Shown here piece after piece: positions 1 to 9,053 of a stretch of DNA of 43,153 nucleotides. The notes under the pieces were generated by a model. That model saw nothing but the letters and a program-made list of their open reading frames with translations. It was not told the origin of the DNA and ran no database searches. The stretch is from the NCBI RefSeq assembly GCF_001612685.1, contig NZ_BDAY01000097.1:1-43153 (forward strand), read 5' to 3'. The translations under genes and the position numbers were made by a program. Within the stretch, counting starts at the first letter, position 1, and every line of letters starts with the position of its first letter. The stretch comes from Nocardia altamirensis NBRC 108246. Its GTDB lineage: Bacteria > Actinomycetota > Actinomycetes > Mycobacteriales > Mycobacteriaceae.

Positions 1-130
1 CTCCGCTCAACGGGGCAACAACCATTTCTCTCCGGTCAACGAGGTTCGGCAACCACTTCTCTCACGCCAACGCGGGCGGCAACCACTTCTCTCACGTCGG
101 CGTGGGCGCCGCTGCTCCGCTCCCGTCGAC
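1..130. repeat. Left-edge array of ~31-bp repeats, inverted relative to the right edge
   Basis: Three units of about 22 bases begin at 19, 50 and 80 (spacing 31 and 30) with the core CAACCAYTTCTCTCNCGYCRRC. A partial unit is cut by the window start, and a degenerate one ends at 130. The stretch 1-48 aligns closely with the reverse complement of the right edge, both containing GGGGCAACAACCATTTCTCT. No coding sense is visible. The arrangement resembles the multiple-repeat ends of IS21-type elements, but no transposase gene lies inside the window. Confidence 0.8.
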
Positions 131-240
131 TCGGGGCTTTGTGCTCCGGTGAACACGCATTGTTTGGCGCGGGTGGCCGAATTGCATTGCGTGCTTGGAG
201 GCGGCGCATGCCATGCGGTGGTGTCGAATTGGTGTGAAGT

Positions 241-280
241 GCGCGGGTGGGCGGAAGTGGTTGTCGCGCACCACCCGCGC
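241..280 (-). terminator. Hairpin just past the symporter gene
   Basis: Perfect 10-bp inverted arms GCGCGGGTGG (241-250) and CCACCCGCGC (271-280) with a 20-nt loop start five bases beyond the stop codon of the minus-strand symporter gene. There is no T-tract, so this is a candidate intrinsic terminator or mRNA-stabilising hairpin. Confidence 0.45.
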
Positions 281-285
281 GGAGG

Positions 286-1602
286 TCAGGCGGCGACGAG
301 TAGCGGGTCCCGAGTCGGGGTGGCTGAAGTCAGAGGGGTGGATGGCTGGTCGAAGGCTTCCTTGTCGAGGGTTCCTTCGCGGCGGGCTACCAGGATCGGG
401 ACGACCATTTGGCCTGCGACATTTGTTGCGGTGCGGATCATGTCGAGGATCGGGTCGATCGCGAGGAGTAGTCCGGCGCCGGCGAGGGGTAGGCCGAGGG
501 TGGACAGGGTGAGGGTGAGCATGACGATCGCGCCGGTGAGACCGGCCGTGGCGGCGGAGCCGACGACGGAGACGAAGGCGATGAGGAGATAGTCGCGGAA
601 GCCCAGTTCGACGCCGGTGAGCTGGGCGACGAAGATCGCCGCCAGCGCCGGGTAGACCGCGGCGCAACCGTCCATCTTCGTGGTCGCGCCGAAAGGCACG
701 GCGAATGAGGCGTATTCGCGGGGGACGCCGAGCCGCTCGGTCACCATCCGTTGCGTCAGCGGCATCGTGCCGATCGATGAACGCGACACGAAAGCGAGCT
801 CGATCGCGGGCCAGGCCTTCGCGTAGAACCGAATCGGGTTCACGCCGCCTACCGTGCGCAGCAGGACCGGGTACACGACGACCATCACGATGAGGCACCC
901 GGCGTACACCGCGACCGCGAAGGTCGCCAACGGCTGCAGCAGATTCCACCCGTAGCTGGCGATGGCCTTACCGATGAGGCCTGCGGTCCCGATCGGCGCC
1001 AACCGGATCACCCACCACAGCGCTTTCTGCACCAGCTGCAAAACCGATTCAGCCAGCGTGACAAAGGGTTTGGCGACGTCGCCGAGCTTCAGAGCTGCCA
1101 CGCCGAGTACCGCGCCCAGGAACACCAACTGCAGCACGTTGCCGTTGGTGAAGGCGCCGACGATGTTGGTCGGGATGATGCCGGTCAGAAAGTCTGTCCA
1201 CCCGCCCGACTTTTCCGGCGCCTTCGCCCCGGTCAGCGTCAGGTCGACGCCGCGCCCAGGGTTGGTGACGAGACCGAGCACGATCCCGACGACGACGGCG
1301 ATCACCGAGGTCCCCATGAACCACAGCAGCGTCCGTCCGGCCAACCGGGCCGCGTTCGTGACGTGCCGCAACCCGGCGATGCTCACCAGCACCGCGGTGA
1401 ACACCAGCGGCGGCACCGCAAGCTTCAGCAGCTGCACGAAAATGGTGCCGACCTGGGTCAGCGTGCTCGTCAGCCAGGCCGCCTCGGTCTCGCGCGCTAT
1501 GAAGCCCGCAACGACGCCGACCACCAATCCGAGCAGGATCTGAACACCGAACGACCAGCGCACCGGATTGAGCACACGGCTACGCCAACTGGGTACGGAC
1601 AT
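286..1602 (-). CDS. Dicarboxylate/amino acid:cation symporter (SDF/DAACS family)
   Basis: This is a 438-residue polytopic membrane protein that would import a dicarboxylate or acidic amino acid with Na+ or H+. Family signatures are clear: the serine-rich SRSSIGTMP loop at residues 273-281, the TTKMDG motif (usually T-x-NMDG) at about 307-312 and the substrate-site D-x-x-R-T-x-x-N run at 387-394. Length is normal for GltP/DctA proteins. The ATG is preceded by GGAG at a usable distance. It lies downstream of the biosynthetic operon on the same strand but across a 273-bp gap, so it probably has its own promoter. The substrate cannot be told from sequence; import of a cluster precursor is conceivable. 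Confidence 0.93.
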   Translation of the reverse strand: MSVPSWRSRVLNPVRWSFGVQILLGLVVGVVAGFIARETEAAWLTSTLTQVGTIFVQLLKLAVPPLVFTAVLVSIAGLRHVTNAARLAGRTLLWFMGTSVIAVVVGIVLGLVTNPGRGVDLTLTGAKAPEKSGGWTDFLTGIIPTNIVGAFTNGNVLQLVFLGAVLGVAALKLGDVAKPFVTLAESVLQLVQKALWWVIRLAPIGTAGLIGKAIASYGWNLLQPLATFAVAVYAGCLIVMVVVYPVLLRTVGGVNPIRFYAKAWPAIELAFVSRSSIGTMPLTQRMVTERLGVPREYASFAVPFGATTKMDGCAAVYPALAAIFVAQLTGVELGFRDYLLIAFVSVVGSAATAGLTGAIVMLTLTLSTLGLPLAGAGLLLAIDPILDMIRTATNVAGQMVVPILVARREGTLDKEAFDQPSTPLTSATPTRDPLLVAA

Positions 1603-1875
1603 GAAGAAACTCCAAGACAGTGAAAAGGATTCGAGTGTGAGACGCGCAGCGTCATCGACACAGGTGTGCCGCCAGCCGCCCGAAATCCACGTGCAACCTG
1701 GCCACCAGATGCACGACTGTCATAGAGAGATTCACAACGTCCTAGATCCTAGGCGATTCATCCGACCAATCTGACCACTCACCCCGGATCCCGGTATGGC
1801 CTCTGTCACAACCCAAGTCGCGGAGGACAACGATCGCCAGCTCGGCGCGGCAATGTCGCGAGCCGGCATCCAGGC
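1603..1875. other. Intergenic region upstream of the symporter gene
   Basis: No credible gene is seen here. It should hold the symporter promoter and the end of the large minus-strand operon. A 13-bp inverted repeat, CCTAG-ATC-CTAGG (1741-1753), lies about 140 bp upstream of the symporter ATG and is a possible operator. Confidence 0.4.
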
Positions 1876-3153
1876 TTACCGAGACGGTTGGTGTACTTCA
1901 GCAGGGGCTTCGAGATCGCGGATCTCGCTCAATCCGGTCGTAGCCCCGGTGCGAGCGGGGACAAGCATGACGGCACCGGCAAGGGCTGCACCGAGCAGAC
2001 CCAAGATCGCGGCGAGGACAGCAAACGCAGGACTGCCCAGCGGTACGGCGCCGAGAACTGTATTGCCCGTGGCGTTTCCGAGGCTCATGATCGTGCTGTG
2101 CCAGGCCACGAGCGTCGTGCGCGCCGGTGAGGGGATGTTCGCCAGATAGGACTGCTGGGCCGAGTAGAAGATGCTCCCCGCGAGGCACCAGACGACCAAG
2201 GCCGCCAGGAAGATCCCCAGCGCGGTGGCGGTGGCGGTGATGGCGACGGCCGCGGCGAAAAGCACTGCGGTGGTGACCATTATCCAGTTCTCGGGACGGG
2301 CTCTGCCACGTTGACGGTCGGTGAGCGCGCCGCTCAGCAGGGAACCTCCGATGACAGTGACGCCGACGAGGAGGCCGACCAGACCGTTGGCAGCCACGTC
2401 GAAGGCGAAACGCATTTCGAGGAGGGCACCCAGGTACGTGAAAGCGCCGAGTCGGCCTGCCATCACGGTGAAGGTGGCAGCCAAGGTCAGCAGGATGATG
2501 GGAGACAGCAAGGGGCGGAACAGGTTCCACCGTAGAGTGCGGTCACGCGGGTGAATGGTGTCGAGGGTTCGGAAGGCCCAGAGCAGGACCAAGAAGAAGC
2601 CGACGCCGATGGCGATGTAGGGCAGGCGCCAGCCGAAGACCTGGGTGCCGAATGCACCGAGAGGAACGCCCACCACCTGACCCAGACCGTAGGCGGCGAA
2701 CCCGCGGGCGATCGCGCGACCGCGGTGACCGGGCGGGCAGACATCCGCGAGATGGGACCAGGCCGCGGGGGTCGCAATCGCAGCACTGAGGCCCATCAAC
2801 ACGCGAGCGATGATCAGCTGCGGCAGGTTCTGAGCCAGGCCGACGGCGATGTTGGTCAGCGCGAACAGCGCCATGCCGACCAGAACCGGAGTGCGTTTCG
2901 GGAGGATGTCCGACAGCACGCCGAGCGGTGGGCCGAAGATCGCGTAGGCCAGCACGAACGCGGTGGCCGCCGCAGCGGCCAGCGGTACCGAGACGTGCAG
3001 GTCGGCGGCGATGGTCGGAAGGATCGGGGGCATCAGGTAGCCCTCGGTGCCCATGACGAAGAAGAGGAGATACAGGACCGCGCATTGCAGCCCTGCACTC
3101 GATCTCCGCTTGTCCAGGCGCGGCTTCCGATCGACGTCGCGAAGGACGCTCAC
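1876..3153 (-). CDS. MFS transporter, probable exporter of the cluster product
   Basis: A 425-residue major facilitator with about twelve hydrophobic segments. It shows an N-terminal motif-A-like loop (GVLSDILPKRTPVLVG) after TM2, an RVLMGLSAA segment, and GALTDRQRGR as the equivalent loop of the second half, as in DHA1 drug/sugar efflux proteins such as AraJ. The GTG start at 3153 overlaps the TGA of the preceding LLM gene (GTGA), so translation is coupled and this is the last gene of the operon. The open frame runs further upstream, but only as an out-of-frame reading of the LLM gene. Export of the product, or self-resistance, is inferred from position. Confidence 0.88.
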   Translation of the reverse strand: MSVLRDVDRKPRLDKRRSSAGLQCAVLYLLFFVMGTEGYLMPPILPTIAADLHVSVPLAAAAATAFVLAYAIFGPPLGVLSDILPKRTPVLVGMALFALTNIAVGLAQNLPQLIIARVLMGLSAAIATPAAWSHLADVCPPGHRGRAIARGFAAYGLGQVVGVPLGAFGTQVFGWRLPYIAIGVGFFLVLLWAFRTLDTIHPRDRTLRWNLFRPLLSPIILLTLAATFTVMAGRLGAFTYLGALLEMRFAFDVAANGLVGLLVGVTVIGGSLLSGALTDRQRGRARPENWIMVTTAVLFAAAVAITATATALGIFLAALVVWCLAGSIFYSAQQSYLANIPSPARTTLVAWHSTIMSLGNATGNTVLGAVPLGSPAFAVLAAILGLLGAALAGAVMLVPARTGATTGLSEIRDLEAPAEVHQPSR

Positions 3154-4118
3154 TGGCCTGCCAAGCGCTCGACCAACTCGGCGCAGACGTCGGGCGGGCT
3201 GAGCATGAAATGGCTGATGCCGAACCGCTCGCGCAGGGATCGGCACTTCTCGACCAGTTGGTCGATCGTGCCGATCCAGACGTGGGGCGAGTCCAGGTAG
3301 TCGTCGACGGTCAGGGTGGCTCCGGTGCGGGCGTTGATGTCGTCGATGTGGGTGCGCGCGGTGGCGAGCGCGTTGTCGGTGACGATGACCGGCGGGCCGT
3401 AGCCCGCGGTTGCCGAAGCGTACGTGGACAATTCGATGTCGTCGAAGCGCTCCGCTGCCGCGGCGCGGATCCAGTCGATCTTCTCCTCGGTGGCCGCGAC
3501 GGTGATGCTGGCGGGATCGAAGAACACCCCACCGGGACGAGAGGGCGGCACTCGCGGCGCGAGGCCGATGATGTCGGCCACTTGCGCCGCCAAGCCGAGC
3601 ATCTTCCGGCCACCCCCGCCGAGCAGGAAGGGTGGCCGGTGCTCCCACGGCTTCGGCTGACCGTCGTAATCGGTGATGGCGTAATGCTTTCCGGCATAGG
3701 TGAACGGTTTGTCCCCGAAGCAGCCTTCGAGGACGGCGATCGCCTCGCGCACCCGCGAGACGCGCTCGCCGACCGGATCGAAAGGTATTCCGGTCGCCAG
3801 GTATTCGCCCCGGCTCCAGCCTGCGCCGAGCCCGATGGCGAGTCGTCCCTCCGACAGCCGGTCCAGCGTTGCCAGTTCTTGCGCCAGGACCGCGGGATGC
3901 CGGAAGTCCACGTTCAGCACGTAGGGACAGACCTGGATGCGCTCGGTCGCCAGCGCCGCTGCCGTGAGCAGTGGGATGGGCGCGTATTGGCCGTCGAGAT
4001 GGTCGGCATACACCAAGGTGCTGAACCCGACCGACTCCGCGAAACGCGCAGTCTCCTGCATCTGCGACAGACTCACGAGACCGGTGGTTGCGGTGGTGGC
4101 GAAACGAAATGGCTTCAT
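3150..4118 (-). CDS. LLM-class (luciferase-like) F420-dependent oxidoreductase
   Basis: This 322-residue TIM-barrel protein begins with the strand typical of F420-dependent LLM enzymes and contains VYADHLDG, the LSEGRLAIGLGAGW segment (about residues 90-103) and a GGGGRKMLGLAAQVADIIGL segment, all hallmarks of the bacterial-luciferase superfamily. It resembles the actinobacterial MSMEG_2516-type subfamily (TIGR03621). The ATG overlaps the amidase stop (ATGA), and its own stop overlaps the MFS start. In the operon it is a candidate for a hydride transfer such as reduction of a C=C or C=N bond, but the substrate is unknown. F420 rather than FMN use is inferred from the family. Confidence 0.88.
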   Translation of the reverse strand: MKPFRFATTATTGLVSLSQMQETARFAESVGFSTLVYADHLDGQYAPIPLLTAAALATERIQVCPYVLNVDFRHPAVLAQELATLDRLSEGRLAIGLGAGWSRGEYLATGIPFDPVGERVSRVREAIAVLEGCFGDKPFTYAGKHYAITDYDGQPKPWEHRPPFLLGGGGRKMLGLAAQVADIIGLAPRVPPSRPGGVFFDPASITVAATEEKIDWIRAAAAERFDDIELSTYASATAGYGPPVIVTDNALATARTHIDDINARTGATLTVDDYLDSPHVWIGTIDQLVEKCRSLRERFGISHFMLSPPDVCAELVERLAGQ

Positions 4119-5815
4119 GAGACCACCTTTTCAGGTTCCGGCGGCCGACGGCGCCGCTCCGCTAGGGCGCGCTCCAACGCGGCAGCGACCCGAAACACCG
4201 TCGCCTCGTCGAAGTGTCGCCCGATGATGTGCAGGCCGATCGGTAATCCGTTCCCGGCGAGCCCGATCGGCAGCGACAGCGCCGGATGACCGGTCACGTT
4301 GAACGGAATCGCCAGCATGTCGTTGACCATCTTGGGCGGTGGCCAGTTCAAGGGGAACTCGCTCCACCGCGCGGCTGTGGTCTGCCCGGAGGCCATGACC
4401 AGCACATCGTGCCGGTCGAACACGCTCTCGTCGACCTGGTGCGTCAACCAGCGCCGCACCTCGTGCGCCCGCAGCAGGTCGGCCGCCGCGACCCCGGCTC
4501 CTGGCATCATCCGCTGATAGGTGAAGCGCGCGAGCGTCTTTGCGTGCCTGCGCAATGTGTCCTCGTACGCGGCGAACGCCTCTGCCGCGAAAAGGATTCG
4601 GCCGCAACCGTTGAACATGTCGTAGGGCGGCAAGGCGACCTCGTCGACGGTCGCGCCGAGTCCGTCGAGCACGCCGAGAGCGTGCGTGATGCCGTCCAGG
4701 ATCTCGGGGATGGTCGTTGGATCCTCCGCGTACCACCCTGGCGCGCTGGCAATGCGCAGCCCAGCGACCCCACTGTCGAGCGAGGTCAGGTAATCCGAAC
4801 GCGGGCCGCCCGTGGTACGCGGATCGGCAGGATCCGGCCCCGCAATGACCTGGAGCAGCGCGGCCGTGTCATCGACCGACCAGCTGAGCGTGCCGAAGTG
4901 ATCCAGCGTCCGCGAGAGTGGTTGCGCCCCATGTCCCGACACCCGGCCGAAGGTCGGCTTGAGCCCGACCACACCGCAATGGAACGCTGGGCCGCGAATG
5001 GATCCGGTGGTGTCGGAGGCGACCGCAACCCGGACCAGTCCGGCGGCCACCGCCGTGCCCGCACCCGACGAGGACCCGCTCGGCACATGGTCATCGCTCC
5101 ACGGGTTCTTGGCCGGCGGCACCGGCAACTCGAAACTCGGTCCACCAAGCGCGAATTCGAACGTGGTCAGTTTGCCGAGCCCGACCCCGCCACCGGCCCG
5201 CAGCCGACCCTCGACCGTGCTGTCCGCGTCGGCCACGTTGTCCATACACAGCCACGAGGCATTGGTGGTCGGCACACCCTCGGCATCGAAGATGTCCTTC
5301 AGCGCGTACGGAATCCCGTGCATCGGACCGTGATCGATCCCCGAGCGCAGGTCCCGATCGGCGGCCTCCGCCCGTGCCAACGCAGTCTGTTCGGTGACCA
5401 GGATGAAGGCATGCAGCGCGGGGTCGAGCCGGGCAATCCGATCGAGCGCGTGCCGGGTGAGTTCGACCGAGCTGAGCTCGCCCGCACGCAACAACGCTCC
5501 TGCTTGGCGTACGGAAAGCTCGTGCATGGCGTCGGCGGGTGGCTCCACGGAGGACGGCACCGCCACGACCTCCGGCCCCGCCGTAGCGCGGGACGGCGCC
5601 CGAGGAACGTCCTGGACCGGCACCTCACGCAACCGCGACGCCATCTCCCGCAAACCTTGATAGCCCCGCAGCACACCACCTTTGAGATCCGCGGGCACCT
5701 CCATGTGCAGCCGAGTGGTGAACACGTCGAACTCCGCCTCGAGCGCCGCTCCGGACGGGGCGTCGGCGGGTGATGCACCGTGGGAAAGGATCTCGTCGTG
5801 TTGGATTTTGTCCAC
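4115..5815 (-). CDS. Amidase-signature hydrolase with AtzG-like N-terminal extension
   Basis: A 566-residue protein. Residues ~97-560 form an amidase-signature domain with the Ser-cisSer-Lys triad visible: Lys in YALKDIF (about 173), the GSSSG serine run (248-250) and nucleophile Ser in DTTGSIRGPA (about 272). Residues 1-90 are extra. The piece around 25-65 (EAEFDVFTTRLHMEVPADLK and following helix) resembles the small AtzG/DUF4089 subunit that normally pairs with AtzE-type amidases. The GTG start follows a strong GAGGAGGAG. The LLM gene is coupled downstream. A role in hydrolysing or forming an amide of the cluster metabolite, or in transferring nitrogen, is inference. The AtzG assignment is tentative. 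Confidence 0.88.
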   Translation of the reverse strand: MDKIQHDEILSHGASPADAPSGAALEAEFDVFTTRLHMEVPADLKGGVLRGYQGLREMASRLREVPVQDVPRAPSRATAGPEVVAVPSSVEPPADAMHELSVRQAGALLRAGELSSVELTRHALDRIARLDPALHAFILVTEQTALARAEAADRDLRSGIDHGPMHGIPYALKDIFDAEGVPTTNASWLCMDNVADADSTVEGRLRAGGGVGLGKLTTFEFALGGPSFELPVPPAKNPWSDDHVPSGSSSGAGTAVAAGLVRVAVASDTTGSIRGPAFHCGVVGLKPTFGRVSGHGAQPLSRTLDHFGTLSWSVDDTAALLQVIAGPDPADPRTTGGPRSDYLTSLDSGVAGLRIASAPGWYAEDPTTIPEILDGITHALGVLDGLGATVDEVALPPYDMFNGCGRILFAAEAFAAYEDTLRRHAKTLARFTYQRMMPGAGVAAADLLRAHEVRRWLTHQVDESVFDRHDVLVMASGQTTAARWSEFPLNWPPPKMVNDMLAIPFNVTGHPALSLPIGLAGNGLPIGLHIIGRHFDEATVFRVAAALERALAERRRRPPEPEKVVS

Positions 5816-5862
5816 TGCTTACTCCTCCTCAGCGGGTCTGCGTGCTGGTTGCGAGCGGTCCC

Positions 5863-6750
5863 CTACCGCTCAGCCAGATAGGCACAGGTGATCAGATCCA
5901 GATAGGCGCAGCCGGTAGACGCGAAGATGGTCCGCCGGTCCGCAAGCGTGCCAGCCATATCGGCCAGTACCGCGGCGATTTCGACCGCACCGGAATGGCT
6001 TTCGCCCGCCTCCGCGATCGCCGTGCGCACATCCTCGACGATGACCAGACTCGACCGAAGCAACTCGACCGGCAGTTCCCGCGACTCGGCAGTGTGTGCA
6101 CCCATGCAGTTGATGTGCACATGCACCGGCAACTCCGCCGAGATCGCCAGCGGCCGTACCGAAGTGGTCGCGGTCGACAGCACGTCGACACCGCGGCTCG
6201 CCTCCTCGGCAGAGGCACACACGGTCACCGGGACCGTCGCCGCGATCTCGCGGGCGAATGCGGCAGCATGCTCCGTATTCCGCGACCAGATACGCACCTC
6301 GGCAAGCTCGCGAACGGCCGCAACACCGAGAAACTGCTGTCGCGCCTGCACACCGGACCCGAGAATCCCGAGTACCCGGCTGTCCGGCGCCGCACACAGA
6401 TCCGTCACCAGCGCCGTCACCGCAGCGCATTTCAGATTGGTGACCGTCGCGCCGTCGAGCGCACCGAGAAACCGCCCGGTGGCGACGGAGAACATCGGCA
6501 CGACCGAGGTCACGGTGGCGCCGCGCCCGGCCGCCCCGGCGATCGTCGCGACCTTGTTGATGTAGAGGTCGTAGTCGGGCGACACCGCGGGCATCGAAAT
6601 GAATTTCGTGCCCGCCGCATCGGAGACGGTCTCGCGTGGCGGCACCGACATCCGACCGACGGCTCCACTACGCAGGCCGTCACGCATCGATGCGGCCAGC
6701 GAGCGGACATGCTGAACCGGCGAAACGGCGAGAGCGTCGGCCGCCGTCAT
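5863..6750 (-). CDS. Ornithine cyclodeaminase / mu-crystallin family protein
   Basis: A 295-residue NAD(P)-binding enzyme. The dinucleotide fold is marked by LGILGSGVQARQQ near residue 150. The upstream TKFISMPAVSP and INKVATIAG segments match the dimerisation/substrate half of the family. Members include ornithine cyclodeaminase, ketimine reductases and SbnB-type dehydrogenases. It is slightly short at the N terminus compared with the usual 310-350 residues. The ATG overlaps the stop of the preceding oxoamine synthase gene (ATGA). In context it may oxidise or reduce an amino or imino intermediate; a true ornithine substrate is not implied. Confidence 0.87.
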   Translation of the reverse strand: MTAADALAVSPVQHVRSLAASMRDGLRSGAVGRMSVPPRETVSDAAGTKFISMPAVSPDYDLYINKVATIAGAAGRGATVTSVVPMFSVATGRFLGALDGATVTNLKCAAVTALVTDLCAAPDSRVLGILGSGVQARQQFLGVAAVRELAEVRIWSRNTEHAAAFAREIAATVPVTVCASAEEASRGVDVLSTATTSVRPLAISAELPVHVHINCMGAHTAESRELPVELLRSSLVIVEDVRTAIAEAGESHSGAVEIAAVLADMAGTLADRRTIFASTGCAYLDLITCAYLAER

Positions 6751-8003
6751 GCGAACTCGTCAAGCACGTCTTCGAGGACAGCGACGAAGTCCTCCGTCAT
6801 CGCGCCGGTCATGTCCCCGCGCAACATCATTCGCACCCCGGCCTGCCCGCGAGCGACGATCGGAAAGAACATCGCCGAGCAGTAGTAGCCGCGCCGATAC
6901 AACTCGTTGGACAATCGCACCGCCCGATCGTTGTCGCCGACCGTGACGAACTTGATGTGCGATCCCGCGCCGCGCACGTCCCGCCCTTGCATCCGCCGAT
7001 CGAAGATGCCGATGTTCTCGGCCAATTGGCGTTGGCGCGCACCGAGTTCCGGCGAGCGATGGACCGCGATGCTCCCCCGTGTCGTCCCGATGGCCGCCGT
7101 GCGCAGTCCCTGTGACCACCCCATCGGCCCGCTCCGATACAGAAAGTCGAACTTCCCGGACGCACCGATCATCGCGATGCCCCCGGTGCTGCCGAACGCC
7201 TTGGCGAGCGAGGCCACGATCATGGTCCGGTCGTCGAGCTCGCCGAACACCGACCGCGCGTAGCCGACACCATGCGCCCCCTCGGTGGACAACCCGTGCG
7301 AGTCGTCCATGTACACGTACATCCCATACCGCTCCTGCAACGCCCTGATGCCAACCAGATCCGCGCGCCCGCCGGTGGAATACACCCCCTCGCACACATA
7401 GGCCACTCGCGGATACCGCTTGCAGAGGTCCGCCAGGAACTCCATGTCGTTGTGCGGGCAGGTCAGCACCAGCGTTTCGTCGGCGACGATCGGTTTGACG
7501 AAGTTCATCGAGAAGTGGGCGAACTTGTCGAACACGACAACCAGCGGCGCCGTGTCGGTGAGATGCCCCGAGGCGAGCAGCGGCAGCACCGCGGCACTCA
7601 GCACGCCGCACGAGATCGACGGCAACACCCGCGCGCCGAACAGCGCCGAGAGGTCCGCTTCCAGTTCCTCCGCGGCCGCCAAGCGAATTCGGCACTCCGC
7701 CATGGCGAGACCGCTGATGTTCTCCGCACGCAGCGCCGCAATGCCCGCATCGATGACCAGCGGATGGCTGTTCAATCCCAGGTAGGAACACGACGACAGG
7801 TTGCAGAATTCGTGCCCGGTGTGCACATCGCGCAGCCGGTTCTGGCCGTTGGTGGCGTCGACGCGGATGTCGAGCATGCCGTTGTCGGCGACCACCTGCC
7901 AGGCCGCTTCGCTGGCAGGCACCATCCGCTGGTTGTTGCGGAACCGATGCGGTCCCATGATTTCTCCGGCGCCGTTGTCGGCCACCCGGTCTCTGACGTG
8001 CAT
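6747..8003 (-). CDS. PLP-dependent alpha-oxoamine synthase (AONS/KBL-like)
   Basis: A 418-residue fold-type I PLP enzyme of the 8-amino-7-oxononanoate synthase / 2-amino-3-ketobutyrate CoA ligase family, which condenses an amino acid with an acyl-CoA and releases CO2. Visible marks are SYLGLNSHP (73-81), CPHND (182-186), the PLP-ring Asp region DDSHG (233-237) and the Schiff-base Lys in SLAKAFGSTGG (Lys268). The usual glycine/serine-rich acyl-binding stretch before the first conserved LE motif is divergent. The frame is open further upstream, but the ATG at 8003 has AAAAGGGGAA just before it, which decides the start. It is coupled to the cyclodeaminase-like gene. Likely the step building an alpha-aminoketone in the cluster product. 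Confidence 0.88.
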   Translation of the reverse strand: MHVRDRVADNGAGEIMGPHRFRNNQRMVPASEAAWQVVADNGMLDIRVDATNGQNRLRDVHTGHEFCNLSSCSYLGLNSHPLVIDAGIAALRAENISGLAMAECRIRLAAAEELEADLSALFGARVLPSISCGVLSAAVLPLLASGHLTDTAPLVVVFDKFAHFSMNFVKPIVADETLVLTCPHNDMEFLADLCKRYPRVAYVCEGVYSTGGRADLVGIRALQERYGMYVYMDDSHGLSTEGAHGVGYARSVFGELDDRTMIVASLAKAFGSTGGIAMIGASGKFDFLYRSGPMGWSQGLRTAAIGTTRGSIAVHRSPELGARQRQLAENIGIFDRRMQGRDVRGAGSHIKFVTVGDNDRAVRLSNELYRRGYYCSAMFFPIVARGQAGVRMMLRGDMTGAMTEDFVAVLEDVLDEFA

Positions 8004-8100
8004 CCGTTCCCCTTTTGCGCGCGCCAGTACCCGGCGTCGCCGAGGCCGATACCTACGGCGCCGCAGGGCTTTTGGCTGTCCTGGTGAAAGTGCCCGGCAA

Positions 8101-9009
8101 TTACCGTCCGGGCACCAGGGTTTCCACACCCACGTGATAGCGGTCGTGGTCGGGCGTATGCTCCTCCGGCGCGGTCACCTTCACCTCAGGCAAGGCGAGC
8201 CGGTAGTGGCTGAACCAGTTCTTCAGGTTCTCGTCGTCGTCGAACTGCAATTCGATGTGCCGCAGCGGCCGCTTGCCCGGCTTGCTCGGGTCCGTCAGCC
8301 GCGGCGCGGAACCTGCGTGCGCAAGCCCGTCGGCGACTTCGTTGTCCAGCACCACCATGATCATGTCGTCGACCAGGTCGACGTCCACCGTTGCCGCGTG
8401 TTCGGCGATGATCTCCTCGGCGAACTCCTGCTTGACCGCGACGTTGTAGCTGTGCGGCATGAGCTCGACCAGGTCGGCCGGATCGAGCCCCTTCGCTCGG
8501 CAGTACGCACGGGTGTCGCAGATGATCGGCAGGCCGCCGGTGATGTTGGTGTTCGGCCCGTAGACGTTGCCGATGAACGTGGTGGCGGAGTCGAAGTGAA
8601 CACATTTGGTGCTCAAGAACTCTCGCGATTGGGTGTGTTCGGCGTTCACCGTGAAGCCGACGTTCTTGTTGAATCCGTCCAGATCGACCCCGGACACCTT
8701 CTGGTAGTTCATCACCACCGGCGTGTGTTTCGAGAGGTCGACCGCCGCAACGAAAGCGCTGAAGATCGCCTGAAAGTAGTCGCGCACGGCGGTGGCATCG
8801 GCCTCGCGGTGCACGCTCATGCCGTGCTTCGCCAGCAGGGCACGCGCACCGCCGCAGACGCCGAGCCCGGCGCCGTCGGCGACCAGCGACACCAGTCGTT
8901 CGGTCAATTCTGTTGGTACCGGCCCGAATCGGCCGTCGCTCAGTGCCACGTCGTAGTCGGAGACATCGACCATCGCCTGCTGCACGACGTCCGTCATCGA
9001 GGTGCTCAT
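8101..9009 (-). CDS. Unrecognised protein, possible Fe(II)/2-oxoglutarate oxygenase
   Basis: A 302-residue protein without a confident family. It shows a plausible jelly-roll iron site: H138-F-D140 (CVHFD), then GNVYGPNTNITGGLP as the following strand and turn, a distal LDN...LAHAG with His231, and candidate 2-oxoglutarate-binding arginines at 237, 247 and 250. This order mimics the HxD...H...R of TauD/AsnO-like enzymes, but spacing and surroundings are unusual. The ATG at 9009 is chosen because GGAGGAAATC precedes it directly; the ATG 33 bases upstream has no ribosome site. Placed between the CitE-like and oxoamine synthase genes, so a tailoring hydroxylation or desaturation is a guess. Confidence 0.6.
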   Translation of the reverse strand: MSTSMTDVVQQAMVDVSDYDVALSDGRFGPVPTELTERLVSLVADGAGLGVCGGARALLAKHGMSVHREADATAVRDYFQAIFSAFVAAVDLSKHTPVVMNYQKVSGVDLDGFNKNVGFTVNAEHTQSREFLSTKCVHFDSATTFIGNVYGPNTNITGGLPIICDTRAYCRAKGLDPADLVELMPHSYNVAVKQEFAEEIIAEHAATVDVDLVDDMIMVVLDNEVADGLAHAGSAPRLTDPSKPGKRPLRHIELQFDDDENLKNWFSHYRLALPEVKVTAPEEHTPDHDRYHVGVETLVPGR

Positions 9010-9053
9010 GATTTCCTCCACGATTTCGTTGTTCGACTTCATCGGTTGGTGTT

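Noticed and set aside
1..130. CRISPR-like array
   Set aside because: Units are spaced 30-31 bp with no unique spacers of constant length, units are imperfect, and no cas genes are present.
4286..5773. 495-codon plus-strand open frame
   Set aside because: Antisense to the amidase gene, no recognisable domain; shadow.
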